In this document: positions 28,445-37,438 of the stretch, one piece after another
Position numbering within the stretch: the first letter of the stretch is position 1
Layout of the letters: every line of letters starts with the position of its first letter
Assembly (NCBI GenBank): GCA_965215775.1
Contig: CBDCEG010000009.1
Coordinates: 185,838 to 249,837, forward strand
DNA length: 64,000 nt
Source: CBDCEG01 sp965215775
Lineage (GTDB): Bacteria; Pseudomonadota; Gammaproteobacteria; Cardiobacteriales; Ostreibacteriaceae
Direction: 5' to 3'
Translations under genes and position numbers: made by a program
Notes under the pieces: generated by a model
The model's input: only the letters and a program-made list of their open reading frames with translations
Database searches by the model: none
Told to the model about the DNA's origin: nothing

Positions 28445-29710
28445 TTAGCTTAAAGCTTGCTCTAAATCTGCAATTAAATCATCAATATGTTCAATCCCAA
28501 CTGATAATCTTATCATATCTGGAGAAATTCCAGCCAAAACAAGTTCATCATCATTCAACTGTCTATGTGTTGTTGAGGCAGGGTGGCAAGCAAGAGATTT
28601 GGCATCGCCAATATTAACAAGTCGTTTGAAAAGTTCTAATTTGTTATAAAATTTAATTCCAGCTTCAAGACCACCATTAACTCCAAAAGTTAAAATTCCT
28701 GAAGGTTTTCCTTTGCTATATTTATTTGCTAATTCTTTTTGTGGACTTGAGTCTAAACCCGCGTAATTTACCCAATTTACATTTGAATGATTTTCTAAAT
28801 ATTTTGCAACGCTAAGTGCATTTTCAGTATGTCTTTCCATTCTAAGACTAAGAGTTTCAAGTCCTTGAATTAGGTTAAATGCAGACTGTGCTGCCAAAGC
28901 AGAACCTGTGTTTCTAAGAGGAACAGTTCTAGTTCTAGCTATAAAAGCAGCTTCGCCAAATGCTTCTGTATAGATAATATTATGATACGCTGGTTCTGGT
29001 TTTGTAAGCATTGGGAATTTGTCAGGATTTTTATTCCAATCAAATTTACCAGAATCAATAATAACACCACCCAAAGTAGTTCCATGTCCGCCAACATATT
29101 TAGTTAATGAGTGAACTACAATATCTGCACCAAATTCAATAGGTTTGCAAAGAACAGGTGTTGCAACAGTATTATCAACTATTAATGGAACTCCGTGTTT
29201 ATGTGCTATTTTGGCATACGCTTCCAAATCTGCAATTTTCCCAGATGGGTTTCCAATACTTTCACAATAAACTGCTTTAGTGTTTGGTTTCATAGCTTTT
29301 TCAATATCTTCTGGAGAGTTTGAGTCTGCAAAAGTAACTTCAATACCTTGGTCTTTTAACATACATGAGAATAAAGTATAAGTTCCACCGTATAAATTTG
29401 GTGCAGTTACAATATGATCGCCAGACTTTGTAATTGTTTGTAAAGCATAAGTTATGGCTGATTGACCAGAGCTAACACAAAGACCAGCAAGACCACCTTC
29501 TAAGCTAGCCATTCTTTTTTCCAAAACATCAGTAGTTGGGTTCATCAGTCTTGAGTAAATGTTTCCAGCTACTTCTAAGTTAAATAAATCAGCACCGTGC
29601 TTTGCATCATCAAATGTGTATGCAACAGTTTGATAAATTGGGACTGCAACAGAATTAGTTGTTGGGTCGCTTGAAAATCCTTCGTGAATTGCTTTGGTTT
29701 CATCTCTCAT
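28445..29710 (-). CDS. metY: O-acetylhomoserine sulfhydrylase (MetY family)
   Basis: 421 residues, PLP-dependent Cys/Met metabolism family. The PLP lysine is in HSLTKYVGGHGTTLGG, the substrate-phosphate tyrosine segment is NIYSRLMNPTTDVLE, and SSGQSAITYAL is the cofactor-phosphate loop. It joins O-acetylhomoserine and sulfide to homocysteine, allowing direct sulfhydrylation. Length and the YSRLMNPT context fit MetY rather than MetB or MetC. No SAM riboswitch or Met box is evident in the 117-base upstream gap. Confidence 0.9.
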   Translation of the reverse strand: MRDETKAIHEGFSSDPTTNSVAVPIYQTVAYTFDDAKHGADLFNLEVAGNIYSRLMNPTTDVLEKRMASLEGGLAGLCVSSGQSAITYALQTITKSGDHIVTAPNLYGGTYTLFSCMLKDQGIEVTFADSNSPEDIEKAMKPNTKAVYCESIGNPSGKIADLEAYAKIAHKHGVPLIVDNTVATPVLCKPIEFGADIVVHSLTKYVGGHGTTLGGVIIDSGKFDWNKNPDKFPMLTKPEPAYHNIIYTEAFGEAAFIARTRTVPLRNTGSALAAQSAFNLIQGLETLSLRMERHTENALSVAKYLENHSNVNWVNYAGLDSSPQKELANKYSKGKPSGILTFGVNGGLEAGIKFYNKLELFKRLVNIGDAKSLACHPASTTHRQLNDDELVLAGISPDMIRLSVGIEHIDDLIADLEQALS

Positions 29711-29827
29711 TAAATTATTCTCCTTTGTTTTATTTATAGTGAAACTCCATAATATAAACTAATCCAAGAAAATCAAACTAAATATTAGTTTTTTTATATA
29801 AGTTATTACATAAAGTTATTGCCTGAA

Positions 29828-30727
29828 TTATTTTGTGAAAAAATCTTTAAGAAATTCAATGAATATCTTTATACGCAAAGGAGTGAATTTATGTTGCAAA
29901 TATCCAGCATAAACAGGAATAGGAGTGGGTTTATAGTTTGTGAGGATTTCCTTTAAGTTGCCTAATTGCAAATCATTTTGGGCTGTGTAATTTGGAACTC
30001 TTATTATCCCTTTGTCTTTTGTTGCCATATCAACTAATATTTTATGCAAATTTGCACTTGCATTACCTTTTATACTTATATTTAATTCTTTATTATTTTC
30101 TATAAAACGCCAAGTTTTGATTTGATTAGGATTCATATAATATAAGCAGTTATGGTTTTTCAAATCATTTGGTTTGGTTATTCTAGAATGGTTTTTAAAA
30201 TAGTTTGAGGAAGCACAAACTACCTCTTGGATAGATGTTATTTGTTTGGCAATTAGTAAGCCATCAATATCTTTGGAAATACGAATTACAACATCAATAT
30301 TATCATCAGCTAAAGACATAAAATTATTTGTTAATAGGATATTTAGTTTAATTTCTGGATATTTTTCTGAAAAACCCTCACAAATATTTGTTATATAATG
30401 AATTCCAAAAGAAACTGGGCAACTAATAGTAAGCTCTTCAACAAAATTTATATCTTTCATACTTGAGAAATCTAGTATATTTTCAACTTTATTAACTATT
30501 TTTTTTGCTTCATCTAAAATAACTTTGCCCTCAGCTGTTAGAGTTACTAGCCTTGTAGTTCGGTGGAAAAGTTTTATATTTAGATTATTCTCTAATTCTT
30601 TGATATGTTTGCTTATATATCCCTTTGAAACACTTATTCTTTGAGCAGTTTTAGTGAAGCTCATATCTTTTGATAGTTCCACAAAAATAATTAATTGCTC
30701 TGATAATTTTATATTATTTAAATTCAT
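29828..30727 (-). CDS. LysR family transcriptional regulator
   Basis: 299 residues. The N-terminal winged helix carries SFTKTAQRISVSKGYISKHIKELENNLNIKLFHRTTR, split here only by its known turn. The C-terminal half is the two-lobed inducer-binding domain (ELTISCPVSFG, then DNIDVVIRI). It is divergent from the VOC and old yellow enzyme genes across a 138-base gap holding a perfect inverted repeat, the standard LysR arrangement. The likely targets are therefore those two genes and an electrophile or quinone the likely signal, by analogy with other LysR-nemA pairs. Confidence 0.88.
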   Translation of the reverse strand: MNLNNIKLSEQLIIFVELSKDMSFTKTAQRISVSKGYISKHIKELENNLNIKLFHRTTRLVTLTAEGKVILDEAKKIVNKVENILDFSSMKDINFVEELTISCPVSFGIHYITNICEGFSEKYPEIKLNILLTNNFMSLADDNIDVVIRISKDIDGLLIAKQITSIQEVVCASSNYFKNHSRITKPNDLKNHNCLYYMNPNQIKTWRFIENNKELNISIKGNASANLHKILVDMATKDKGIIRVPNYTAQNDLQLGNLKEILTNYKPTPIPVYAGYLQHKFTPLRIKIFIEFLKDFFTK

Positions 30728-30766
30728 ATTATCAATTGTAGCAAATTAACAGTAAAATAATTAGTT

Positions 30767-30786
30767 TTGTTCACTGTTATGAACAA
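30767..30786. promoter_or_regulatory. Perfect inverted repeat, likely LysR operator
   Basis: TTGTTCA-CTGTTA-TGAACAA: seven-base perfect arms around six bases, centred in the gap between the divergent LysR gene and the VOC/nemA pair. It contains the T-N11-A core of LysR boxes. The symmetry is seen; the binding protein is inferred. Confidence 0.6.
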
Positions 30787-30865
30787 TGAATTTATGGTTA
30801 GCCTATTTATTGTTTTGTTATTTAGCTGTAACCTAGTTTAAATACTTAATAGTTAGAGGCTACAA

Positions 30866-31276
30866 ATGAAACTAAATCATATTTTATTATCAGTTGAAAA
30901 TGTAAATGATATTGTGAGTTTTTTTGAAAATATTATTGGACTGAAATCAGGTTTTAGACCACCTTTTCCATTTGATGGAGCTTGGCTTTATGATGAAAAT
31001 GGACTACCAGCAATTCATATATCAAAGAGGCAAAATATTTCGGCTAATAAAAATAGAGCAGAATTTCTAAATTCTACAGGGAAAACAAACATTGGAAATG
31101 TTTTTAACCATGTGGCATTTAGTAACTCTAGCAAAAAAGATTATAAACAATATATAAACCGTTTGGAAAAAGAAAATTATTTTTGGCAGGAAACAATTGT
31201 GCCTGAAGAAAGTGTAAAACAAGTATTTGTAATGGGACCAGAAGAGATTGTTGTAGAAATACAATTTCCATATTAA
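30866..31276 (+). CDS. VOC (glyoxalase/dioxygenase superfamily) protein
   Basis: 136 residues forming one vicinal-oxygen-chelate unit pair. The first metal histidine is in LNHILLSVENV, the second lies in NVFNHVAFSN, and the C-terminal glutamate is in EIVVEIQFP. SGFRPPFPFDGAWLY is the typical mid-strand. Substrate cannot be told; linked members beside old yellow enzymes often act on reactive carbonyls. It starts the plus-strand unit opposite the LysR gene, 19 bases before nemA. Confidence 0.8.
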   Translation: MKLNHILLSVENVNDIVSFFENIIGLKSGFRPPFPFDGAWLYDENGLPAIHISKRQNISANKNRAEFLNSTGKTNIGNVFNHVAFSNSSKKDYKQYINRLEKENYFWQETIVPEESVKQVFVMGPEEIVVEIQFPY

Positions 31277-31295
31277 AACTAAAAAAGAGGATAAA

Positions 31296-32393
31296 ATGAG
31301 TAAATTATTTACAAGCTATAAATTAGGAAATGATGAATTAAATAATAGGGTTGCTTTAGCACCAATGACACGATCGAGAACTAAACAACCAGGTGATATT
31401 CCATCAACTTCAATGGTTAAGTATTATGGTCAAAGAGCAACGGCAGGGCTAATTATTTCAGAAGCAACCCAAATATCTCAACAAGGAAAAGGTTATGACT
31501 TAACATCAGGTATTTATACAGATGAACAAATAGATGGTTGGAAAAAAGTAACTGCAGAAATCCATAACAAAGGTGGAAAAGTATATTGTCAATTGTGGCA
31601 TGTTGGAAGAGTTTCACACCCATTAATTCAAAAAGATGAACAATTACCAGTAGCACCATCAGCAATTAAGCCTGAAGGAACTCAAGTGTATGTTATAAAA
31701 GATAATCAAGCTCAAATGATTGATTGTGTTACTCCTAGAGAATTAAAATCTTCTGAAATAAAAGATATTGTAAATGATTTTGCAACAGCTGCAAAAAACG
31801 CAATAAAAGCAGGTTTTGATGGAGTAGAAATTCATGGTGCTAATGGTTATTTAATAGATCAATTTTTAAGAACAAACTCTAATCATAGAACCGATGAATA
31901 TGGTGGAAATATAGAAAACAGAGTTAGAATTTTACAAGAAGTTACTCAAGCGGTTTGTGATGAAATTGGTAAGGAAAATGTAGGTATTAGATTAGCTCCT
32001 TATATAGCCTTTAAAGATATGCAATGCCCAGAAATTATTGATACTATTTTATACGCCTCTAAGAAATTAGAGCAAATAGGAACTGGTTATATACATTTGT
32101 CAGAAGCTGATTTTAGTGATGCTTTGGATATTCCTGAAAGCTTTAGAAAAGCACTTCGTGAAAATTATAAAGGAACAATAATTGTTGCAGGAAGTTACAC
32201 TAAAGAAAAAGCTGAAAAAATATTAGAAGATAATTATGCAGATTTGGTTGCATTTGGTAGAAGTTATATTGCAAATCCAGATTTGGTTGAAAGGTTAAAA
32301 AACAACTGGGAATTATCTATTCACGATGATGCAAGTATGTTTGGTGGAACTGATGTTGGTTATATTGATTACCCAAATTATAAAGAATCATAA
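31296..32393 (+). CDS. nemA: Old yellow enzyme family alkene reductase (NemA-like)
   Basis: 365 residues, FMN-dependent NADPH reductase of activated C=C bonds and nitro-compounds. VALAPMTRSRT is the FMN loop, and LIISEATQIS, VYCQLWHVGRVSHP and EIHGANGYLIDQFLRT with NHRTDEYGG are the family active-site stretches. The late FGRSYIANPDLVERL binds FMN phosphate. It is co-oriented with the VOC gene under a probable LysR operator. AAAGAGGA is the ribosome site. A NemA-type electrophile-detoxifying role fits the neighbours. Confidence 0.92.
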   Translation: MSKLFTSYKLGNDELNNRVALAPMTRSRTKQPGDIPSTSMVKYYGQRATAGLIISEATQISQQGKGYDLTSGIYTDEQIDGWKKVTAEIHNKGGKVYCQLWHVGRVSHPLIQKDEQLPVAPSAIKPEGTQVYVIKDNQAQMIDCVTPRELKSSEIKDIVNDFATAAKNAIKAGFDGVEIHGANGYLIDQFLRTNSNHRTDEYGGNIENRVRILQEVTQAVCDEIGKENVGIRLAPYIAFKDMQCPEIIDTILYASKKLEQIGTGYIHLSEADFSDALDIPESFRKALRENYKGTIIVAGSYTKEKAEKILEDNYADLVAFGRSYIANPDLVERLKNNWELSIHDDASMFGGTDVGYIDYPNYKES

Positions 32394-32511
32394 CAATAAA
32401 TAAGTGATAGTTTTTTTAAATTAAGTTGATAAAAATATACAAATATAACTATTAATAGAATATTGCTATGATTATTTTGAGTTTAATAAAATTAATTTAT
32501 AAGAGGGCGTT

Positions 32512-33006
32512 ATGGAAATAGATAATATGAAAGTTGAAGATATAAATATAGGAATTAGCAAACAGGGCCGACAAGAGATAGCAGCAGGTCTTTCAAAGCT
32601 TTTGGCAGATAGTTATAGTCTGTATTTAAAAACGCATAATTTTCATTGGAATGTAACTGGTGCAATGTTTCAAACGCTACATACAATGTTTGAAGCACAA
32701 TATACAGAGCTTGCAATTGCAGTTGATGATATTGCTGAAAGAATAAGAGCTTTGGGGGTTTTCGCACCAGCTAGTTATACCCAATTTGCTAAATTATCAT
32801 CAATTAAAGATGAAACTGAAATACTATCAGCCAAAAATATGATAAAAGAGTTAGTTGTAGGTTTAGAAACCGTTGTAATTACAGCTAGAGGAGTTGCGAA
32901 AATAGCAGGTAAATATGATGATGAGCCAACGCTAGATTTACTAACTCAGAGAATGCAAATTCATGAAAAAAATGCATGGATGTTAAGAAGTTTATTAGTA
33001 AAATAG
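32512..33006 (+). CDS. dps: Dps family ferritin-like DNA-protecting protein
   Basis: 164 residues. The inter-subunit ferroxidase ligands are visible in THNFHWNVTGAMF and in FEAQYTELAIAVDDIAERI (His, His, Asp, Glu), with ALG at the expected helix turn. It oxidises Fe2+ with peroxide and stores iron in a 12-mer. TAAGAGGG is the ribosome site, and an extended -10 (TGCTATGAT, 32464-32472) lies 40 bases upstream. It sits between the nemA and nitroreductase genes, in keeping with an oxidative-stress cluster. Confidence 0.92.
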   Translation: MEIDNMKVEDINIGISKQGRQEIAAGLSKLLADSYSLYLKTHNFHWNVTGAMFQTLHTMFEAQYTELAIAVDDIAERIRALGVFAPASYTQFAKLSSIKDETEILSAKNMIKELVVGLETVVITARGVAKIAGKYDDEPTLDLLTQRMQIHEKNAWMLRSLLVK

Positions 33007-33057
33007 TTTTTAGATTTTCAAATGTAGTTTTATATAATTTTAAACAAGAGGAAAAAA

Positions 33058-33105
33058 ATGAGTAAAAAAATGAGTAAAAAAATAAGTAAAAATGTAAGTA
33101 AAAAA
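33058..33105 (+). repeat. Four tandem 12-base units in the YbhB signal region
   Basis: ATGAGTAAAAAA is present twice exactly and then twice with changes (ATAAGTAAAAAT, GTAAGTAAAAAA). A multiple of three, so copy changes keep frame and only lengthen the basic n-region of the signal peptide. Confidence 0.8.
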
Positions 33106-33666
33106 TTAGGTTTAGTTTTAGCAGTAGCAATGGCAGTTACAAGCATTGCAAGTGCAGAAGATGTTTTTAAATTAGAAAGTGCAAGTTTAAAAGGAAAAGT
33201 AGGTTTTCCTGAAAAGTATGTTGCAAATGGTTTTGGTTGTAAAGGTGAGAATATTTCACCAAGTTTAGAGTGGAGTAATGCACCAAAAGGCACAAAGTCA
33301 TTTGCAATAACAATGCACGATCCTGATGCACCAACTGAAAGTGGTTTTTGGCATTGGGAAGTTTATGATATTCCAGCAACAACTAATTCTTTGGCAGAAG
33401 GAGTTGCAACGAATTTACCAAAAGGAGTGAAGCAAACAACAAATGATACTGGTGCTAAAGGATATTTTGGTGCTTGTCCGCCAGTTCCAAGAACGCATAA
33501 TTATAATATTAAAATTCATGCATTAAGTGTTGAAACTTTACCTGTTAAATCTGAAATGACACCAGCAGTTATTAGTTTTTATATTAATAATAATCAACTA
33601 GCTGAAGCAGTATTAAAAGTTACTCATACTCAAAAAGTTGAGAAAACTGAAAAAATAGAAAAATGA
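33058..33666 (+). CDS. YbhB/YbcL (PEBP, Raf-kinase-inhibitor-like) protein, exported
   Basis: 202 residues. PEBP motifs: GENISPSLEWSNAPKGTKS, MHDPDAPTESGFWHWEVYDI and CPPVPRTHNYNIKIHAL. The anion pocket residues Asp, His and Pro are present. The first 16 codons are four near-copies of one 12-base unit (MSKK MSKK ISKN VSKK), followed by a signal peptide cut after SIASA, so the protein is periplasmic. A second in-frame ATG four codons in leaves the start open. The stop overlaps the nitroreductase start (ATGA), so the two are coupled. Confidence 0.88.
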   Translation: MSKKMSKKISKNVSKKLGLVLAVAMAVTSIASAEDVFKLESASLKGKVGFPEKYVANGFGCKGENISPSLEWSNAPKGTKSFAITMHDPDAPTESGFWHWEVYDIPATTNSLAEGVATNLPKGVKQTTNDTGAKGYFGACPPVPRTHNYNIKIHALSVETLPVKSEMTPAVISFYINNNQLAEAVLKVTHTQKVEKTEKIEK

Positions 33667-34319
33667 AAAGTAAAATAATAGAGGATTTAAACTGGCGTCA
33701 TACTACCAAAAAGTATGATGCTAGCAAAAAAATCCCACAGCAAGATTTGGATATATTATTTGAAGCTATGAGATTATCGGCTTCATCAATTAATTCACAA
33801 CCTTGGCGATTTGTGGTAATAAGTTCTGATGAAGCAAAACAAAGAATGTCAGATACTTTTGCAAATAAATATCAATTTAATCAACCACATATTTTTGATA
33901 GTTCACAAATTATATTATTTGCTTATAACCCAAAATATACTCGTGATAATTATGCAGAAATTGTGGATAAAGGAATCAAAGATAAACGCACCAAGCAAGA
34001 AGATAGAGAAAGTGCATTTGGTGGATTTATTTTTGCAGAATTAAATACCGCTAAAAATGGCGATACAAGTAAATGGACAAAAGCTCAGACTTACTTGGCT
34101 TTGGGAAATACTTTGCATACTCTTGCAAGACTTAGAATTGATGCAACTCCTTTGGAAGGAATTGATACGGATTTGGTTAATGAAGAATTTGCAAAAGAAT
34201 TAGATGGTTATCAATGTGATGTTGCTTTGGCAATAGGTTATCATCATGGCGAAGATGACTTTAATGCAAAATTACCAAAATCCCGCCGTTGTAAAAAAAG
34301 CATATTTGTGCATATTTAA
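33663..34319 (+). CDS. NAD(P)H-dependent nitroreductase family protein (NfsB-like)
   Basis: 218 residues. FMN-binding motifs WRHTTKKYDASKKI and SASSINSQPWRF at the N-terminus and the late ALAIGYHHGEDD with PKSRR fit the NfsB/YfkO group. It reduces nitro-compounds or quinones with FMN and NAD(P)H. It begins inside the stop codon of the YbhB gene, so they are co-translated. Together with nemA and dps it forms a stretch of electrophile and oxidant defence genes. A strong terminator follows. Confidence 0.87.
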   Translation: MKSKIIEDLNWRHTTKKYDASKKIPQQDLDILFEAMRLSASSINSQPWRFVVISSDEAKQRMSDTFANKYQFNQPHIFDSSQIILFAYNPKYTRDNYAEIVDKGIKDKRTKQEDRESAFGGFIFAELNTAKNGDTSKWTKAQTYLALGNTLHTLARLRIDATPLEGIDTDLVNEEFAKELDGYQCDVALAIGYHHGEDDFNAKLPKSRRCKKSIFVHI

Positions 34320-34345
34320 TTATATCTAAATTAACTGATACAATA

Positions 34346-34379
34346 GCTAACTTTGTTAAAAACAAAGTTGGCTTTTTTT
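34346..34379 (+). terminator. Terminator of the YbhB-nitroreductase unit
   Basis: GCTAACTTTGTT and AACAAAGTTGGC pair around AAA (one mismatch) and are followed by seven T. Confidence 0.88.
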
Positions 34380-34391
34380 ATGGAGAATAAA

Positions 34392-34799
34392 ATGTTAAGT
34401 AAAGAATCAAGTGAAAAATTAAGTGCGAAATTAGGTAAATGGATAAGTAAAGTTATAAAAACAACCACTTTAACAAGTGTGTTATTTTTGGTAGCCTCTT
34501 GTTCTGGTGGTCTTTTCAATAGAAATAAAACAAAAACCATAACTACAAATAAAACAATTAAACTAAATTATGAATGTGGAAAAGATAACTTATTAATTGT
34601 AACTAATATTGCAGGCACAAAAGATAAAGTTGATAGTGTGAAAATAACCAATTCTAAAAATGATAAAGCAATTTATTTACCTCATGTTAAAAGTGGTTCT
34701 GGCGAGAAGTATAAGAAAGGTGAAACTCTATTTTGGAGAAAAGGAAACGAAGCCATTTTTAGTTTTGAAAAACATAATTATAAATGTAAGCAGTTATAA
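34392..34799 (+). CDS. Small lipoprotein of unknown function
   Basis: 135 residues from the ATG at 34392, chosen because GGAGA precedes it by seven bases; the upstream codons of the same frame lie in the terminator. It has an unusually long basic n-region (about 22 residues, LSKESSEKLSAKLGKWISK), then LFLVASC with lipid cysteine near 37. The mature part has single cysteines (NYECGKDN, YKCKQL) that could form a disulfide. I recognise no family; a MliC-like lysozyme inhibitor shape is a remote possibility. Confidence 0.6.
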   Translation: MLSKESSEKLSAKLGKWISKVIKTTTLTSVLFLVASCSGGLFNRNKTKTITTNKTIKLNYECGKDNLLIVTNIAGTKDKVDSVKITNSKNDKAIYLPHVKSGSGEKYKKGETLFWRKGNEAIFSFEKHNYKCKQL

Positions 34800-34830
34800 A
34801 GACTGTCGTGAAATTAGTTTACCACAAAAT

Positions 34831-34861
34831 AAAAAAGACCGAGTTTAATACTCAGTCTTTT
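34831..34861. terminator. Bidirectional terminator between convergent genes
   Basis: AAAAGACCGAGT and ACTCAGTCTTTT form a stem with one mismatch. T-runs follow on both strands, the longer on the minus strand, so it serves the lipoprotein gene and the convergent FAD oxidoreductase gene. Confidence 0.82.
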
Positions 34862-34900
34862 AAATTAAAGCTTATAGATAAAGCTATATCTAAGTTTTAT

Positions 34901-35863
34901 TTATAATCCGTCTTGTAAATCTTTTGCAATAATTTTACCAGTTTTCTTACCTAATCTAGAACATTTCCCACCTGTTTTCATTGGCATCAAAACATTACCT
35001 GTTGCATAATAAATTGGGTCAGAACAGCGTCCAAATTGGTCAATTATAGGTGCTGTTGTTTTAGTATTTAGCTTCAAATGGCTTGCACGAATTAAAGTTG
35101 AATGTGATACAAATTCACCAGTGAAAATAACTCCATCACAACATAGCTTATTAATATTACCTTTGGCATCTTCAATTGTTACTGACTCAACCCTCTTATC
35201 TCCTTGGATATCAATGATTTTAGTATTTAAATGAACAGGTGTTCCAAACAATGAAACTAGTTTTTCTAGCGGTTTTGGAAGCAAAGTCATTCTTTTATTT
35301 TTTTCAATCATTGCTACTGGTTTCATTTTGCTATGTTTTGCGGTCATCAAAGCAGAAATACTAACAATCTCCGTTCCAATTATAACTGGATTTTCACAAG
35401 GCATTTTACCTTCCAAATAAATCATAGATTGAAAAGCGGCTGTCGTCATAACACCAAGTGGGCGTTGCCCTGTAACTAATCTTGCAGAACGAGGAGTTTC
35501 ACGAAGACCTGTTGTTATCAAAACTCTTTTACCAGTTATTTCTCCAGCACCATCTGATGATACAAAAGAGATTTTGCCATCTTTTCCATATTTAGTAACA
35601 GTTGTTTTTAATAACATTTCTACGCCATGCTTTTTAGCACTTTTCCTTAGTTTATTTGCATATTCAGAACCTGTTAATAGCCTTTGATAATCATAAGCAC
35701 CAAAGCTTCTATGTTCACAATGGCGAACAATTCCACCTGCAACTGGCTCTCTATCAAGCATTATAATATTATCAATTCCTGATTTTTTTAGGCTGACAGC
35801 TGCCGATATTCCAGCAGGACCTGCACCAATAATAACCACATCATAAATATTATTATTCATCAT
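34901..35863 (-). CDS. FAD/NAD(P)-dependent oxidoreductase (COG0446-type) of a GlpA-like unit
   Basis: About 320 residues from the ATG at 35863, chosen because AAAGGAGG lies immediately upstream. It has a two-dinucleotide-fold flavoprotein pattern: DVVIIGAGPAGISAA at the N-terminus, AGGIVRHCEHRSFGAYDY, LITTGLRETPRSARLVTGQRP and VIIGTEIVSISALMT. It starts inside the upstream FAD oxidoreductase gene. This pairing recurs beside GlpA-like dehydrogenases in many bacteria, usually with a third small DUF1667 gene that is absent here. It probably passes electrons from the dehydrogenase, but this is inference. Confidence 0.78.
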   Translation of the reverse strand: MMNNNIYDVVIIGAGPAGISAAVSLKKSGIDNIIMLDREPVAGGIVRHCEHRSFGAYDYQRLLTGSEYANKLRKSAKKHGVEMLLKTTVTKYGKDGKISFVSSDGAGEITGKRVLITTGLRETPRSARLVTGQRPLGVMTTAAFQSMIYLEGKMPCENPVIIGTEIVSISALMTAKHSKMKPVAMIEKNKRMTLLPKPLEKLVSLFGTPVHLNTKIIDIQGDKRVESVTIEDAKGNINKLCCDGVIFTGEFVSHSTLIRASHLKLNTKTTAPIIDQFGRCSDPIYYATGNVLMPMKTGGKCSRLGKKTGKIIAKDLQDGL

Positions 35864-37280
35864 TTCCTCCTTTTGTATTTTCATTAACTGAAAGTGAGTT
35901 ATCAAATTTTCCTTCTGTAAGTTTTGAGATTTTTGCGGTGCAATAAAACCCTTGGCATCGTCCCATTGTTACTCTTGTTCGGCGTTTCAATCCAGATAAG
36001 CTTTTTGCTGGAATTGTTCCTGTAAGAGCATTATTAATTTCTCTTTTTGTTACCAATTCACAATGGCAAATCATTTCTTCGTAGCCAGTTTCATTAAAAT
36101 CTCTTGGGAATTTTTCTGCAAGTTTTGGAGCTTTTACTATAATTGGTTTATCAATTTTGCTAAACGCTGTATTATTTGCAGAATTATTTTCTTTAAGTAA
36201 TTCACTAACATGCAAAGCTAATCCCAAAGATGAAGATAATCCAGTTGAACGAATTCCACCAAGTGTAATCCAGTTTTTTTCTTTATCTTGTGAAACACGA
36301 TAATGGCTTTGCTCTGTTGCTGGTCTTATTCCAGAAAAAGTTGCCGTAACTTGCATTTCTTTGAGTTGTGGAAGCATTTCTATTGCTTGAGCTTTTAGTT
36401 CTTTCAAAGTTTCCTCAACAACTCCTGCATCAGTTCTACTTTCTTGTTCTTCTGCCGTTGGTCCTACAATTATATTCCCAAAAACTGTTGGAAATAAAAC
36501 AATACCTTTTGTTCGTGCAGTTGGAACTGGTAAAACTACGCCATTTAACAGGCTTCTAGCTGACTTATCAAAAACCACAAACTGTCCTTTTCTAGGTTTG
36601 ATAATAAAATCAGAACTCCCAAGAACTCTTTGGTTTACAATATCACCAAATAATCCAGCACAATTTATAACTATTTTAGTTTTAACATCTCCTGCTGTAG
36701 TTTTTAGTAACCAATTTTCACCATCAAAATCACCAGAGGTAACTTCTGCATCAAAAAATACTTGCCCACCATTTTCAACAGCTTGTAATAAATATGAATA
36801 AGGAGAAGACCAAGGGTCTATTATATATTCTCCAACAATGCTTATCGCTGATTTAACATGATTTGCTAAGTTAGGTTCTGCTTTTTGTATTTCTTCTTTT
36901 GTTAACATTTTTATATCGCTAACACCATTTTTCAAACCTTTTTCTAATACTTTTGAAAGGTTTTTTTCTTGTGCTTCGTCCCACGCAACAACATTTGCCC
37001 CAACTTTCTCAATTGGTAAGTTAAAACCTTCTCTTATTTTTAGGTATTCTGCATAACCTGCTTGAATACATTTATGCTCCAATGTATCAGGTGGAGCATC
37101 AAATCCTGTATGTAAAATAGCACTGTTTCCTTTACTTGCCCCTGCTAGAATATCTGATGATTTTTCTAATAATACAACTTTTGCACCATCTAAAACCATT
37201 TGTCTTGCAACTGCACAACCAACAACGCCACCACCAATAATTGTAATATCAACTTTTGTAAGTAATTTGTCTTTTGTCAT
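35853..37280 (-). CDS. GlpA-like FAD oxidoreductase with C-terminal BFD [2Fe-2S] domain
   Basis: 475 residues. The DAO-type FAD domain begins DITIIGGGVVGCAVARQM, with GASKGNSAILHTGFD following. TLGGIRSTGLSSSLGLALH closes the fold. The last 75 residues form a BFD-like domain with cysteines in MICHCELVTKREI and GRCQGFYC. Both parts match the COG0579/GlpA group that oxidises glycerol-3-phosphate or 2-hydroxy acids. It overlaps the next flavoprotein gene and is close to a GpdQ-like phosphodiesterase gene and a DeoR regulator, which supports glycerol-3-phosphate as the substrate. 2-Hydroxyglutarate is an alternative. Confidence 0.8.
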   Translation of the reverse strand: MTKDKLLTKVDITIIGGGVVGCAVARQMVLDGAKVVLLEKSSDILAGASKGNSAILHTGFDAPPDTLEHKCIQAGYAEYLKIREGFNLPIEKVGANVVAWDEAQEKNLSKVLEKGLKNGVSDIKMLTKEEIQKAEPNLANHVKSAISIVGEYIIDPWSSPYSYLLQAVENGGQVFFDAEVTSGDFDGENWLLKTTAGDVKTKIVINCAGLFGDIVNQRVLGSSDFIIKPRKGQFVVFDKSARSLLNGVVLPVPTARTKGIVLFPTVFGNIIVGPTAEEQESRTDAGVVEETLKELKAQAIEMLPQLKEMQVTATFSGIRPATEQSHYRVSQDKEKNWITLGGIRSTGLSSSLGLALHVSELLKENNSANNTAFSKIDKPIIVKAPKLAEKFPRDFNETGYEEMICHCELVTKREINNALTGTIPAKSLSGLKRRTRVTMGRCQGFYCTAKISKLTEGKFDNSLSVNENTKGGNDE

Positions 37281-37374
37281 AATTAACCACTATATGTTTT
37301 TAATATTTTCTAAAATATTATTAATAAATAATCTGAATAGTTTAAATAAACCTAATAATCTAATAAGTTAAATC

Positions 37375-37418
37375 AAAAAAAGCAGGTTCTAACTAAAACT
37401 CTAGTCAAAACCTGCTTT
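37375..37418 (-). terminator. Terminator of the second AGCS symporter gene
   Basis: AAAGCAGGTT and AACCTGCTTT pair around a 20-base loop; on the minus strand the stem is followed by seven T. It separates the symporter from the flavoprotein genes, which therefore either use readthrough or a promoter in 37281-37374. Confidence 0.82.
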
Positions 37419-37438
37419 ACTAAATTTGAAACTAAAGT

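Noticed and set aside
29711..29827. SAM riboswitch or Met-box before metY
   Set aside because: No conserved helix pattern or MetJ-type repeat could be seen.
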